The notes below the pieces were generated by a model that searched no databases, had not been told where the DNA came from, and saw only the letters and a list, made by a program, of their open reading frames with translations. A stretch of 64,000 nucleotides of DNA from Eutypa lata (lineage: Eukaryota > Ascomycota > Sordariomycetes > Xylariales > Diatrypaceae). Position 1 is the first letter of the stretch; each line of letters begins with the position of its first letter. Positions 37,968 through 49,646 of this stretch are shown here, in pieces. Both the position numbers and the translations under genes were made by a program. The DNA lies in assembly GCA_022661535.1 (NCBI GenBank), contig JAKULF010000009.1, forward strand, positions 558,001-622,000, read 5' to 3'.

Positions 37968-39617
37968 ATGGAGGGGACAGACAGAACCTCTAGTGGCCCG
38001 GACGGCAAGTACAAAGCCGAAGATGACCAATCAATGGGCAACGCGGACCATCCCATAGAACATGGCACACCGAACACGACCCAGGACAACATTCCAGCTC
38101 GAATGGAGGAACCGGAAGCCCCCGTAGTCAATCAAGGTCTGAAACGAAGAGCCGAGCATGAAGATGAACAAGATCCACATCGCCAGAAGAGATCACGTAC
38201 TACAAACGGAATCGACATCGATCTCAACGTCCAGGAGTCCCACGCTGCCTCTCACTTATCAAAGCTTGGATCTGCTCAAGACGCATTGCAGCAGCTTGCG
38301 AAGGTCCCTGATATCCTCAACCATGTCGCCTCGACGACCAAAGGCCTCTTACCCGAGATGCAAGCGCTTGTCCCCATTGCTCAACTCAAACAGCAAAACA
38401 TCAATTTCCTGGAGCAGATGGAGGGAAAGCTCATCAAGGTGGGAACTTCCTACCGCATCAACGAGCAAACTTGGGAGCCTGAAGTTACCGACTCTTATCG
38501 ACATCATGAGGTCCTACAACAGGAAGGGTTTATCCCCAAGCATGATGCTACCAACCACGGCTGCGTTAGAGAAGGAAATGTTGCCGCAGCTCTACATGAG
38601 ACAGGTCTGCGTAACGAGCACTACAAACTAAAGGACGGTGCCATCGAAGTCCACGGCGAGCGATTCCGCAATGATTTCGCGAGAGAGGTCCTGACTGAGC
38701 TGGGAATGGAAGATGGCCAACATTTCAAAATGCAGAACGGCAAGCTTATCCTAACCGATAACGTTACTTTGAAACCCAGCCCCTCCGTCGAGCACGCAGC
38801 TACCCTTGACCGATTGTTCTTCGACGTCGTCAAATTCCTACGCGAAGGGGCCTCGGGCATTCCTGTGGAATTGTCTGAAATATTGACGTCGACTATACAG
38901 GAGAAGCCCAGTCACAACACCACGGCTAAGGATCAGATGCTTTCCTCCCTAAAAGCATTCTTCGGCAGGGTAGATGACGCTATGGAGCCTCTCCTGGATG
39001 CTGCTATTGACACCGCTAAATGCCTTCAAGGCGTCTTTGGCGGAATAACGATAACCATAAGAGCTGATGACTTCGAAGTTCTAAAAGCCCGCCTCTCCGT
39101 CCTATGCGACACCCCGGTGACAACAGCAATGTTGAAACCGACTTTTTCTCAGGACGGTCTCATCAAACTCGGAGGAACCATCTGCGCCCGTGTCCTAACA
39201 TCGCTCGAGAGACGCATGAGCTACCTATTCGTCGGATGTCTTTCCCTGGACAGACTCTTCGTCGCAAAGCACCGGCTCACCGAGGCGGAGACCGATCCGG
39301 ACCAACTATCGCAACCCCCGGTCTGGTTCGCTAGAAAGAAGACCCTCAGACTCTGGTACCGATTCACACGACTGCTCGAGACGGCCGCGAAAAGCGCACT
39401 GATCTCAGATGCTCAATGGGACCAAGCCGAGCTTGACATTGCCTTGAGATACAACGCCAAGAGCCTTTCGAACTACTTGCTCTACCACCTCCTAGATGAT
39501 CCGTCATACCTGGGCGATCTCCCGAGAGAGGAAGTCATACACACCATCGCAGCGGGGCTTGGCCAGAGCGTAATGCAACTCGACAACGATAAGGTTGCAT
39601 TGCTACGCGGTGGATGA
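37968..39617 (+). CDS. unrecognised 549-aa protein with nuclear localisation signal
   Basis: A single uninterrupted frame with good fungal codon use. I recognise no domain. The first 80 residues are polar and disordered-looking and contain a bipartite basic signal (LKRR at 58-61 and RQKRSR at 72-77), suggesting the nucleus. Residues 90-160 are helical (DALQQLAKVPDILNHVAS). Between about 203 and 270 two similar segments follow each other, each with the pattern A-x2-L-x-E-x-G, then HYK or HFK, x2-(D/N)-G, suggesting an internal duplication. The C-terminal half is helical and Leu-rich. It sits between the RBR gene and a small coiled-coil gene. Confidence 0.75.
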   Translation: MEGTDRTSSGPDGKYKAEDDQSMGNADHPIEHGTPNTTQDNIPARMEEPEAPVVNQGLKRRAEHEDEQDPHRQKRSRTTNGIDIDLNVQESHAASHLSKLGSAQDALQQLAKVPDILNHVASTTKGLLPEMQALVPIAQLKQQNINFLEQMEGKLIKVGTSYRINEQTWEPEVTDSYRHHEVLQQEGFIPKHDATNHGCVREGNVAAALHETGLRNEHYKLKDGAIEVHGERFRNDFAREVLTELGMEDGQHFKMQNGKLILTDNVTLKPSPSVEHAATLDRLFFDVVKFLREGASGIPVELSEILTSTIQEKPSHNTTAKDQMLSSLKAFFGRVDDAMEPLLDAAIDTAKCLQGVFGGITITIRADDFEVLKARLSVLCDTPVTTAMLKPTFSQDGLIKLGGTICARVLTSLERRMSYLFVGCLSLDRLFVAKHRLTEAETDPDQLSQPPVWFARKKTLRLWYRFTRLLETAAKSALISDAQWDQAELDIALRYNAKSLSNYLLYHLLDDPSYLGDLPREEVIHTIAAGLGQSVMQLDNDKVALLRGG

Positions 39618-40474
39618 GACACGTCGAAGTAGAGTGAGTGACAAATGCTCTTCGGCTATCTTATTCTCATTGCTTACCTTTGAGTGACTCATTGGGGTAT
39701 CTAGTATGCTTGTATTTACGAGCTTTTGCAACCAACACTACAGACGAGAGCACTATTGGACCTGTCTATGGATCGAAGGAAGTGGAATGGATTAATAGGT
39801 TATACCAGGAAGGCTTTCACAACATTAGTCACTTGAAGCATCCACGTATGACATGCCTACAGTCTGTACGGATACAGAGTTATGAGTGGTTAAAGGGAGA
39901 GTGGTTTTATGAAGTGAGAATGCGAGGCTCCCTCGCGTACGGTGGATAATCGAGGAAATGTGCTGGCTACAAATGGCTATGTGTAAATTAGTGCTGAAAG
40001 TGTAAGACGGTTTTCGGGAGAGGGGAGTGAATGTCAACCAACTCCTTAGCAATCATAGGTAGCCACACTGTCACTATGAATCTTAATCAGGTTGAAACTT
40101 TGTCTATATTGATCTTCCTAAGCAGAAAGATGAGGTCACGTTAGATGATTAATTGACTTTGGCTCAATGCTGCTCCTACATTATTAGGTCAACCTGTATG
40201 AGTATAGTAGAACTAGCAATCAATAGAGCATGGAACTGAATGTTACTGCATGTCGTTCAAGTACCCAAATACTAACCAGCGACCATAAGGGACATAGTAG
40301 CTGCTCTTCTGGAGTGAACTGAAAACTATGTGAAACCCTTCAACGTAGCACACAAGATTGCAAATGCCATCATGTTTGCTCTGCAACTCATCAGACAATA
40401 CCAATTTCCTCAGCAGCGTCAACAAACCGAATACATCTTGCCTAGCCAGGAGCCAGGGGTCCTCAGCAGCACAG
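39618..40474. other. intergenic region between convergent genes
   Basis: About 0.86 kb of 3' flanks. Open frames at 39638-39949 and 40330-40954 are not protein-like; the latter is antisense to the coiled-coil gene. No other signal seen. Confidence 0.55.
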
Positions 40475-41262
40475 CTAGTATCCTTCCTCCTCAAGAAGTC
40501 TTTTCTCACATTCGTGTCTCTCCGCCCTAAGACGATACAGGTAGGCGGTGAGATGTCTCACCGAGCGCACCCACAGTCGCAAAGCATCCTCGTAACCACG
40601 GGTGTCAGACTCCAGCTCCTTGATCTTGTCGGACTGTTCACTATTCTCGACGGATTTCTCCAGGTGATAGTTGGCGAACTTCACAAATCTCGAGAGCTTA
40701 TACCAAGTCTCGCAGTTAGTAAAATACCATTCTCAGGACGTTTTGGGAGAATCCAGCACTGTCTAGAGAGTCTGGGCACACCAAAAAAAGAAAAGGTATT
40801 ACCAAAGATGAAAACCCCCTGGAGACAAGCTAAGAAAGGAATAAAAGGACTCCGAGAACTCACCGAGTCGTGCGATAACTCTGTCAAGCAATCCTCTTTC
40901 TTGATCGTTTTTATCGTGTGTTCCAGGAGGACGGCCCGCTCGCCCAGGCGGTAATCGACGAGCTCTTGGCCCAGCTGCTTGTGCGATTCCTTCAGAGCCT
41001 CCACTCTCGTGTTGGCTTCCGCGATCTGGGTGCGCAGCTTCGTGGCCTCTTCTTCAACCCCGCGGATGGTCGCCTCTACTTCGGCGACTTCGAATTGCTT
41101 TCGCGAGGCTTCGTGGGCGATGGCGGGGTCTTTCTTCGCTAGTCGCGGTCGTTTAGCTCGCCTAGTGGTGGTGGTGGTAGTAGGGGCTCGGCCGGCGGCG
41201 GCATCTTCGAGCGTTAGGGACGGGTTGTCGGGCTCGTGATCCGGCATAGCGCAGTCGCTCAT
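40475..41262 (-). CDS. small basic coiled-coil protein
   Basis: Two exons (41262-40864 and 40696-40475) give 206 aa. The intron has a GTGAGT donor and keeps phase 0; the joined sequence reads ELSHDS then LSRFVKFANYHLEKS. After an acidic start and a TTTTTTRRAKRPRLAKK basic patch (about residues 28-44), residues 52-118 and 140-205 show heptad-like Leu/Ile/Val spacing with many E, K and R. The basic patch followed by a coiled coil recalls bZIP proteins, but the N-x2-(A)-A-x2-(C/S)-R core of a true bZIP is missing. More likely a nuclear coiled-coil protein of unknown role. Confidence 0.68.
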
Positions 41263-42118
41263 GATGGCTAATGGGTGTTAAAAAGAACAATAACTGGTAC
41301 GCAGCTGTGGGAATTTACCTGTAGTGAAGACTTGATTGGGAAGCGTTGGGAAAATAAAGATGTGAGTGTAACGGTGGGTGATACCCTCCCTGCTTAGGTA
41401 CTTGGCAGGTCTTAAATATGGTAGAAGTGATTGTTGTAGGGCGCTCCCGCCAGTTCACAGATGCCGCAAAATCAAAGTGGTATGAAGTGAGGTGGGAAGT
41501 AGGCAGCGGAGTGATTCAGGTGCGAAGGTTATGCGTGTAGCCCAGGATTGGGGGGCTAAGGGGACAACAAGGAGAGGCAGTGGAGACCGTAATTGAAGTA
41601 TCCGGCGTATTAACATCACCCAGGATACGCAGATTGAAGAATATGACCAATTCGCCGTAGAATAAATACTCTGATCTAATAGAATTAAGTTGTATATTTA
41701 GGGAAAATGGTACTTCTGACCGGATAGGAGACCCTTCCACCACATCTTGAGTACCGCCCCTCTAGCAGCTAGTACGAAACAGAAACAGTCTTTGTTCGCC
41801 TGGTCAGAAAACAATGTTACTGTCTTCCTGTTATTTATACGCACAGAAAGAATTCCATGACAATTTCATTTTGTTGTCTCGATCACTCCAATCAATAGAA
41901 AGGTTTCCTCCTTGGCATAGCAATGTCCTCCTGTCGTCCCTTATTTTCTTTTGTTTTTTTTTTTGTTTTTTTTAAAAACTAGATTTTACTATACGCATTC
42001 CAGATCCCCCATACGAACAGAATTTAATATCATGGTCACAACGCACAGAAGAGCAACGAAAGGTATGTTACTTACCAGCCATCTTCCTAAACCAAATCAC
42101 ACGACCGAGCCGGCTAAC
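41263..42118. other. intergenic region, nothing recognised
   Basis: About 0.85 kb with the divergent promoter side of the coiled-coil gene and a T-rich run near 41943-41972. No gene supported. Confidence 0.5.
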
Positions 42119-42771
42119 TTAAACGACTGGGTTAAGTAGGAAATATCCTGACTGCGAATGAAGCCACTTACAGATACCGTGGGAATGAGCCCTGACCTTT
42201 GAGCCATCACAGGACGAGCTCTTTTCACGTTTCGCCACCGCACCGTTTGCACCGCACTTCATGCAGCCTGAATATTGATCAGAGTCCCCCGAGGACGTTC
42301 TCACGAAGTAGATCTACGACAAGCCACCGAGGGTATGCAGGCGATTCACAAAACCCATACTTCAACCTCTGTGTTGGGATGTGGACATCGTCAATAGAGG
42401 AGAAAACATTACAGGAACGAAATCTTTCATCAACGGTTTTCGAGACGGCAAAAACTGCCGTGGTCAGGAAATCCGTGACATACAGGCTCCAGGAGCCGAC
42501 AGAGCCCGCAGGTATCCAGGTTGTGTCAGCAACTTCCACATCATCGAGAATAACCATGTCACTATTTTTCTACACAGCCCCAGCCCACGGACTGAGCTTC
42601 ACTCAGATGCAGGTATGGTAGTGTTCTCTCCTTCAGCATGAAACGATTAGCTTTGTACCAACCCACGACGAGGAACACGGTGCTCTTGAGGCAATAACAC
42701 TTACTACTTAGAGACGCAGACAGCCGCGTGAAGGAGACCTGGCGTACGCATCCACTAGAGAAGAGAGTCTG
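42119..42771 (-). CDS. possible small Cys-containing gene, exon structure unresolved
   Basis: Several minus-strand open pieces could be exons of one small gene: a frame at 42557-42279 (begins MVILDDVEVADTTW, contains FRSCNVF and KYGFCESPAYPRW) and a frame at 42304-42119 (GCMKCGANGAVAKREK, then SSSCDG). A short GTGAGA-CAG intron near 42303-42265 would link them in phase. A TATA box in the right orientation lies at 42801-42794, and an ATG follows at about 42753. No family is recognised, and no single model is compelling; it could equally be non-coding. Confidence 0.3.
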
Positions 42772-42793
42772 GCTGACGCGAAGCCTAGGCGCG

Positions 42794-42801
42794 CTTTTAT
42801 A
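42794..42801 (-). promoter_or_regulatory. TATA box candidate, minus strand
   Basis: TATAAAAG on the minus strand in a GC-rich setting, followed by a CT-rich stretch (CTCTCTTCTC-like) 30 bp on, as in fungal core promoters. Supports transcription toward lower coordinates. Confidence 0.4.
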
Positions 42802-43535
42802 CAACCCACCAGCAGCGCCACATGCGATCTTCACGTTCACCTGGGCGTGGCTGATCGCAGCGCACGTTAATACCGCCATGACTTTTGTCCGAAATCCGCG
42901 GTCACTTCCAATGTACCTCGTATAACCCCCCCCCCCCAATCGAGACGTCGAGCGTCTTCATTTCTTGTTTAATCAGATAACCCCTGAACGGGCAGGACAC
43001 TGGACGTTCGCGACACTGCGACCTGAGGCGGCTGGGGTCTAGCCAGAGGTGGAAAATGTCGTGGGACAGGTGTCTTTTACGTTTGAAAGGAGATAAGTCA
43101 AAGCAACGCTGCGAAAGACCTTGAAGGTGTGCCAGCTGAAGCTATACGCAGTGCTCGAAGACCCCAAGGGTTCCTATGACTCAAAAGAAGCCGCAAAACG
43201 AGACGCAACTCCTACTAGAGTTCGACAATTACGTAGGCCCCCTATGAGGTAAGAGTTAGAGGTTTTGGGAACTTGACTATAGGCCTGGCTTCTCGTCACC
43301 TCTCCGTCCATCTTCTCCGAAGAACAAAAGATAGGAGCATAGCGGTCGTGTTCGTGATAAGTTTAGATGGTTGATACATACCTACAACCTCGGGTTCTGC
43401 AATAGCGTCTCCGCTAATGGCCATGCTGCTTTCCCTCTTCCACTAACTTTCTTTTCTTCCAGTCCCATTTCACAGGATTAAGGCATTCTTCATTGTGTCT
43501 TGATAAATATTAACGTTTAATTAGGTACTACTTTC
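42802..43535. other. intergenic region with C12 homopolymer
   Basis: About 0.7 kb between gene ends. A run of twelve C at 42926-42937 is the only notable feature and may be unreliable in length. Confidence 0.5.
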
Positions 43536-45073
43536 TTATTCTTCCGACTCCAACTCAAGAATGATGCGTCGGTAGGTCGTCAGACTCATATCCCTTTCAT
43601 CTTCAACGGACAGCAATATATGCATGGTCTATTATCTCGTTAGCAAATCGGGATCAATTCACAGGATTTCGAGAAGATGCTTACAATATTCGTTAGCGGT
43701 TCTATTCGAACCAGTCCACCCGACGCATCGAGGCTCGTTATGTTGACATCAGTACTAACGCGGTCTATAGTACCTTCTTGGATCCTCTGAATGACCTCCC
43801 TATAGTGGAACCAGTCATACTTCAGCGAATCGCCATCCGGGTCCCAGCTCTCCGTCGCATCGAACACGACAGATTCTCCAAACTTATACGAGATGTACAT
43901 CGCTTGCGGTCCACACGTTTTATTCAAGATCGCAACAGGCTGATGGTTGTTTTTCGCATAGTCACCCTCGAGCGCCCACTGCATGCGCGTCGCAAAGTCA
44001 TATTGGTACGCCTTGCGCCACCGCCAGATCGCAGCGAAGGCGCTGACGTAAATATCGCCATTCACACCGATCGCGACGTCAGACGTATCGCTGTACACAG
44101 GATAGCGTCCCGTTTGATCCACGAGCATGTACCTTCCGCCCCAGCTACCCCATTCGGGATGTGCCGGATCGCCGAGCCCGTTCTGGATCAGCGGGAAGAA
44201 GGACGGCGTGTCGCCCTCCATGATAAAGTCGAAGTCGGGGTAGTGGGTGCCCAGCTCGCCGACGCGGATGTGCGTCTCGAGCCACTCGTTGGTCACGAGC
44301 GACGTGTCTGGTCCTCCCTTGTCGAAGTGCCGGTAGGCCTCCCCTGAGATGCCGTTCCAGGACGCCTGGCTGTAGTCGTTGAAGCCATGCAGCGACACTA
44401 CATAGAACAGGGAGGGATAGGTCGCCCGGAGCCAAGCACCCGCATTGTCCTGGTCGGAGATGGCATAGACGCGCAGCTTACCGACAAAACTAGATACTTC
44501 TTCGGGCGTGCGAGTTCGTGACACGAGTTGCAGTGCCTCTGCAACCACGTTTGCCCCGCCCCAGACACACGTATAGAGCGGATCGTCGGATGTTGCCGCA
44601 TCTGCAGCCGCCACGAGGGCAAGAGCCGCATCACTGGGCGGAAGGTCGAGTGCCTCCAGTCCATAGACCGGGTGGCCTGATTTCACTCTGGCGAGCAGAT
44701 CATTAGCTGGAGGATAAGGTGCAGCTCCGGGCACGTTGGCGTTGAGATTTTCTGACACGTTTCCGTACGCGTTAACGACTTGTAAGACAGTCGCAACATC
44801 AATGGAACTGTTCTTCCAGTACGAGGTCACGACACCGATAGCTTGTATGTCGAGTTCATTGGCGTACGTTAGCAAGCGGACAAGGCTCATCTGGTCGTCG
44901 GGTTCGTTGCTGATGTCGGTGGCGATGAACACTTTGGGTTTATGCTCGTACCGAGAGTTCTCGCACTGCTTCCCGTACCCGTCTGTCGCTAGACATGTCT
45001 TGACGATGCAAACTAGTAGCAAGAAGAAAACTTGACGGAGGCTGACTTGATACGCCATGATGGATGGATCCAA
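43536..45073 (-). CDS. secreted nucleoside-hydrolase-like (Sde182/DUF1593) protein
   Basis: Two exons (45073-43685 and 43628-43536) give 493 aa. A signal peptide is clear (VFFLLLVCIVKTCLA); the second ATG at 45058 gives a cleaner start than the first at 45073. The N-terminal domain starts KPKVFIATDISNEPDD, matching the metal-binding Asp cluster of the nucleoside-hydrolase fold, and continues through WGGANVVAEAL, HGFNDYS and EGDTPSFF. The last 90 residues form an Ig-like C-terminal domain (DATESWDPDGD) whose final strand comes only from exon 2 (TTYRRIIL), which supports the splice. Such proteins are found in bacteria and fungi and were named from a cellulose-binding protein; the true substrate is uncertain. 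Confidence 0.88.
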
Positions 45074-46626
45074 CCACGAACAACAGTCTTACTTTAGTGA
45101 TGTCGTACTTACAAGGTGAGAACAAGGTAAATGCCTCAATTACATTCGGCGAGGAGTTACGTATAGTTTTATACTTCTGTCACCATCATCCGATTCTTGC
45201 TAGTTCAAAGGTGGAAGAATCGACACCGAGAGATTACCGACTCATGCCGGCGTCCGAAGGTGTCCGTATAGCTTCTAGCACCGGCAAGTGCGTGTGAATA
45301 CGGCTAGCGCTAGTCTCACCTAACCCATCCCGCCCTGGTCGTCGTCGGCCCTTTTATAAACAATGCTTCTCGGTATGAACAGCATGACAAGTTTGTAGCG
45401 CCATTGCTCGTCATATTTGCGGGGAAGAGTCTGCCGACTGTGGGCAGTGTGGGCAGTGTGGGGAAGTTCAAGGGTTAGAAAGTTTTCAGCGGAGATGGGC
45501 TTCACTCCACGTGGAATTAGTACCGAAGATCTGGGGTGTGGGGGTTAATAGTACAGTACAGACCACGCTATGGTATAGTGCGATGGGGGTACGAGGGAGT
45601 TGAAGCCTTTAGGTGCCTATATAGCTGCCAAGTTGAAGGAAAGTGTTTAAGCGCCCCGAATGCGGAACTCCTTCATTTGAAAACCTTTCCACCTGTGATT
45701 GATGACCTGAGAAGTGATGTTCTTGAAATCCTTTATGTACAGCTGCATTTCCTTAAGAGAATCGAAAAGACGCAGTAGGTATTCTTCTACATTAGCCTCT
45801 TCTGTAGCAAGTGATTCGTGCGGCTAGGGGGAGATGAGTCCCCACTACAAATCGAACTTAGTGGTCTTCTCCGCAAATATGTCTATAAATCAAGTTACTA
45901 ATCTTCTTTCCCAGTCGATTGAAGGTAATGAGGGGATGAAGCAATGGTGTATTTACCTACATGGGGATCTCGCCGGGTGTTTCGGGAGGCAGAACGGGAA
46001 AGGTTTTAGCAACTCATGACATGAAGACCGGCAACGCTATCCATAGAAGGCCTGAAGCAGTTCCGGAGCTAGTTAAGGTCTTGATATTACTAGTCCCACT
46101 ACGCGCGCCGACCCTGGGTAAATATCGGACTTGACGATAATAGGAGACAACGTAGACCCGCTCCAGTACCCCCTATCGGCAGCTAGCAACTAAGCATTGA
46201 TGAAGAGTGGCTGCATTGTGGTATCTACCCTCTACAGCTGTGTTTCTCCCAAATAATGTGGCTAACACAATGGAGCGTACGACTTGAATGTTGTCCTCGA
46301 TCTTGATTTCATATATATTGCATCCTATAACAGACTCGGTTGAGGACAATATATACCGAACGATGTTAGGAAAATAAGCCTCTATTACATACACCTATTC
46401 GCCAAGACAACAGAACAGATTACCGGCCCCTGTTAACTAGCATCCATATATCCTCTTACAATCTGAATTGGCTCCGCCACGTCCGGGTCCTGAACTCAAT
46501 GCCACGTGTTGTGTGCGTGGCGTTGATGTCGTGTATAATAAGAAAGTACACTCATAAGAATGGCCATCTGGTTCTAAACCAAGCATGGAGTTCATATGAA
46601 AGAGATGTGAGCAACATCAGATGGCC
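45074..46626. other. intergenic region, nothing recognised
   Basis: About 1.55 kb. The first part is promoter for the nucleoside-hydrolase-like gene. Open frames at 45536-45778, 45834-46019 and 46173-46394 have no protein character. Confidence 0.55.
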
Positions 46627-47287
46627 CTAAACTCCCCATCCCGCAAGCGTCTCTTGTCCCTTATCTGTGAATAGGAGTCTTCCATTACCCCAGCCAACGA
46701 AATAAACCAGGACGTAGCGCCAGTGCCACCACCAGAAATGGTCCGCAGCGCCAAACCACCCAAACACCAGGTCCAAATTGTAACAAAGGATATTGCATGC
46801 ACCTAAAACTAGGACACTGAGGATCGCGCAGAAGTGAACAGCTCTTGTCCCGTAGATCCTGTCGACAAGGAAAGCATTGATGAGCCCGCCCATCGCTCCG
46901 CCCATCCCCAGCGGACAGAAAAAGATGGTCCACATGAACCGAGGAAACATGTCTCGGAAGCCGGAAAAGGCAAATATGCTGATGATGAAAACCGATACTT
47001 CGAAGATGAAAGAACCGAGCCAGAACAGGAAGAATGGCCTCAAGTACAGCGTTCGGCGCTTTTCGGCGTTAATCTTGTCATTTTCGTTGGTAATGAGCAC
47101 TTGGTAAGTATTGGTTTGGGGGCCTTCAACACATTAAGTAGTTAGTAACTATGTCGTTATGGAGGTGGCCGGTGTCTCGTCAAGAGTAGACAAGGTTATA
47201 ACATTCTGTTCCTCTTGAGAGTATATCCTTCCCGAAATGCTCTGAAGGGGGAGCCAAAGACTCTAGATACTGACCTGAAGACGTCAT
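46627..47287 (-). CDS. small four-helix membrane protein, unknown role
   Basis: A main exon at 47099-46627 encodes a protein with about four hydrophobic segments (PFFLFWLGSFIFEVSVF, FMWTIFFCPLG, AILSVLVLGACNILC, YVLVYFVGW) and a conserved-looking end, FTDKGQETLAGW. It has no ATG of its own before the first helix, so I propose a 13-nt first exon at 47287-47275 (ATG plus three codons) joined through a 175-nt GTCAGT-AAG intron; phases agree, giving about 161 aa. Tryptophan-rich HFWWWHWRY between helices 3 and 4 is distinctive. I know of no function. The main exon is reliable, the first exon tentative. Confidence 0.65.
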
Positions 47288-48518
47288 GATTGGAGCGCGG
47301 AAGAGTATAATACTAAGAGCAATGGAGTGTGATATTGTTTATGGATGATATCCAGCTCTACAGCGCCGTCAAAGGCACCTTATATCAATTACGGTTAGGA
47401 TTGCACATGTTCAAAAAAGGAGCGCAGCAAAAAGGCAAAGACTCCGGGCGCATCGGCTCCGAGGTCGGGAAGTCCGGACCTCGGCAGCCCCACCTCTACC
47501 GGCATTTTCTGATTACTCTACGTTCCACGGCAGTTGAATCAATATGCATAAGCTTGGTACGAGCTTCCAACTTGTGCCGATCCATGATAGAATTCAACCC
47601 TGAATTCAAACATGGATATGAGAGGCTGTCATAAACAGCAGATTGGTGGAACAAGATGTCTCGTCAGTGTAACAAACAAATTGTTTCCTTTCTGGTCAAT
47701 ATGTCAAAGGTGTTCAGCAACCTGCAGAACTTTGTGATTGAGATTTGGTACAAAGCAGCTCTAGCTTTGCACCGGACATGTCCTTTAGTGTATTAGGGTT
47801 CATGGTGCAATATATGATTGGGGATCGCGTTATTCCGGGGTGCTTGTTTTCTTCTGTTCACAATGTCCTTGACGAGGAGAGGGCCAAGCTCTACTCCTCT
47901 CTCGAATTATGTACCCCTTACTTCCGACTATACAATAACCCTCGATCTTCTTCTCAGAGAAATGGTACATAAGATGTCTACAACGCGTTATTCTTGTGGT
48001 TCGGAAGATCGGTCGATATTCATCTCTGCCGAAACATAAGCTCCATGAATCGTGGCGGGAGCCCTTTTCCCTAGTGATCTATTGGGTATCTATCGCCAGG
48101 ATATTATAGACTGCAGTTGATGATCGGGACATTCCGGCCATTTGACGAAGGCGAGCTGCGTTACTTTTAAAACATAGAATAGATTATGTTCTGCACGCCT
48201 AGTCCGGATGTTGGAGTTTCGAGTAAACAAAGGATATACCCTTTGAGTCAATACAGCGATTCAAAGTTTATATGAGCAGTCGATATGCATGATATGTAAC
48301 AAGATTGCAAATTAATGTCGTCATCGTAACCATCTTTTTAAACAGATACAAGGTCTCCGTTCAGAAACACAGTTACTTTCCGTAGGTGTAGTAATGTTCT
48401 GGAACGGAAACCGGAACAACCGCCAATACACTGTAATATTGTTCAATCCCTACATAAGAAGGGTGGCTGTCTTTGCCTAATCATCCATTCTTCTCCCACC
48501 TTTCACAAGACATTGAGA
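47288..48518. other. intergenic region, nothing recognised
   Basis: About 1.2 kb. Frames at 47329-47634 and 47745-48039 look random. No repeat or RNA gene found. Confidence 0.5.
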
Positions 48519-48526
48519 TATAAAAG
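48519..48526 (+). promoter_or_regulatory. TATA box candidate
   Basis: TATAAAAG lies 124 bp before the ATG at 48650 and fits transcription of that gene on the plus strand. Confidence 0.5.
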
Positions 48527-48649
48527 GTATTTAAGGCAACAAAGCGACTTGACTACCACGAGCACTACTATCTGCAAGTACTTACACAACAAAGGAAGAG
48601 CAAAGAATAGCAACACTAAAACTAGCAATTCGTGAAAGTAACAAGAAAT

Positions 48650-49180
48650 ATGCCTCCAACAGCAAGGGCAGTAAGGTATATTGCGGCGATGGAGATCGCC
48701 ATGCGGTACGTGAACCGATACCGGCCGAGGGCAGGTCCGGGACGGAACATAAGGGAGCGAGAAATCGCGCGTAGCGCACGGGAATGGTGTTCTAGGTACA
48801 ATTTGGGGGCCGGGGGTGGACGAACCCGCTGGTCGGCGATCGTGCGAAATCAGGGTGCCTTCCTTGCCGTTCATCCACGGCTGTGGAATCGGCGCTATAA
48901 CCCATGGAACAGAATCCACCCGTACCATATTGCCGTGACGATAGCGCCTCACGGCTCCCCAAATGGTATGCCAATATGGGCCCGAGAAATTGATCAGACC
49001 ATTACTTTGGCCGAACTGGGCGACATCCTTAACTGTCGCCGGCTCAGATTCATCCGCCCCGGCATCGACCCAGTGGTAGATTATCAGCGTCTTTCGGCTC
49101 GTGACCTTTACAACTACTCCGCAATTTTCTACTACTTGCCGCAATTCATGATAGAGTTAGGCTGCTTGTGGCGAAGGTAA
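48650..49180 (+). CDS. unrecognised basic 176-aa protein
   Basis: Uninterrupted frame starting at the first ATG after a TATA box. The open frame extends a little upstream, but only through a GTG. The protein is rich in Arg, Tyr and Trp (MRYVNRYRPRAG, HPRLWNRRYNPWNR) and has no signal peptide or membrane helix. The residues HIAVTIAPHGSPNG and LGDILNCRRLRFI look structured rather than random. An equally long frame on the other strand (48503-49144) is possible but lacks a promoter and is low in protein character. No family recognised. Confidence 0.5.
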   Translation: MPPTARAVRYIAAMEIAMRYVNRYRPRAGPGRNIREREIARSAREWCSRYNLGAGGGRTRWSAIVRNQGAFLAVHPRLWNRRYNPWNRIHPYHIAVTIAPHGSPNGMPIWAREIDQTITLAELGDILNCRRLRFIRPGIDPVVDYQRLSARDLYNYSAIFYYLPQFMIELGCLWRR

Positions 49181-49646
49181 GAAGTAGGCAAGTATCTTTG
49201 TGCGGAGAGATAAGCACCGGTAAGCATATATTGCAATGTTGCTTTTAACTTGTATATGTGGAATATAGGTGCGAAGCAATGTAAAGAATAAAAGAATATA
49301 AATTGAGTATTAACTTCATGCGTCTGGAAATCCACCGTTTAAGATTGTTTACCGTTAGTATCATTACACTTAGATAAAAAAGAACATGAAAATATAATTC
49401 GCTGTTGTATGTATGTATGGTTATCGTCTTTTCCTTAAATATTAATACTCTCGATTATGATGGTAAAGTGAGTCGAGAAATGGCACATCATTCAAACTTG
49501 ATGTCCTTCTATCTATGTTCTTATTAACCCCCGCCCTTATCAATGTAATTACATATTAATATCCTTTACATCAGTCCCGATTCTCATTTTAGTAGCGAGC
49601 GAGAACGCAGACATGCGTAACCAAGCATTCATATTGTCGTAACCTT

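Noticed and set aside
40681..41262. bZIP transcription factor call for the coiled-coil gene
   Set aside because: The basic patch lacks the conserved Asn and Arg spacing of bZIP proteins.
48503..49144. 213-codon antisense frame over the unknown basic protein
   Set aside because: The plus strand has the TATA box and ATG; the minus frame is partly low-complexity and runs to the promoter.
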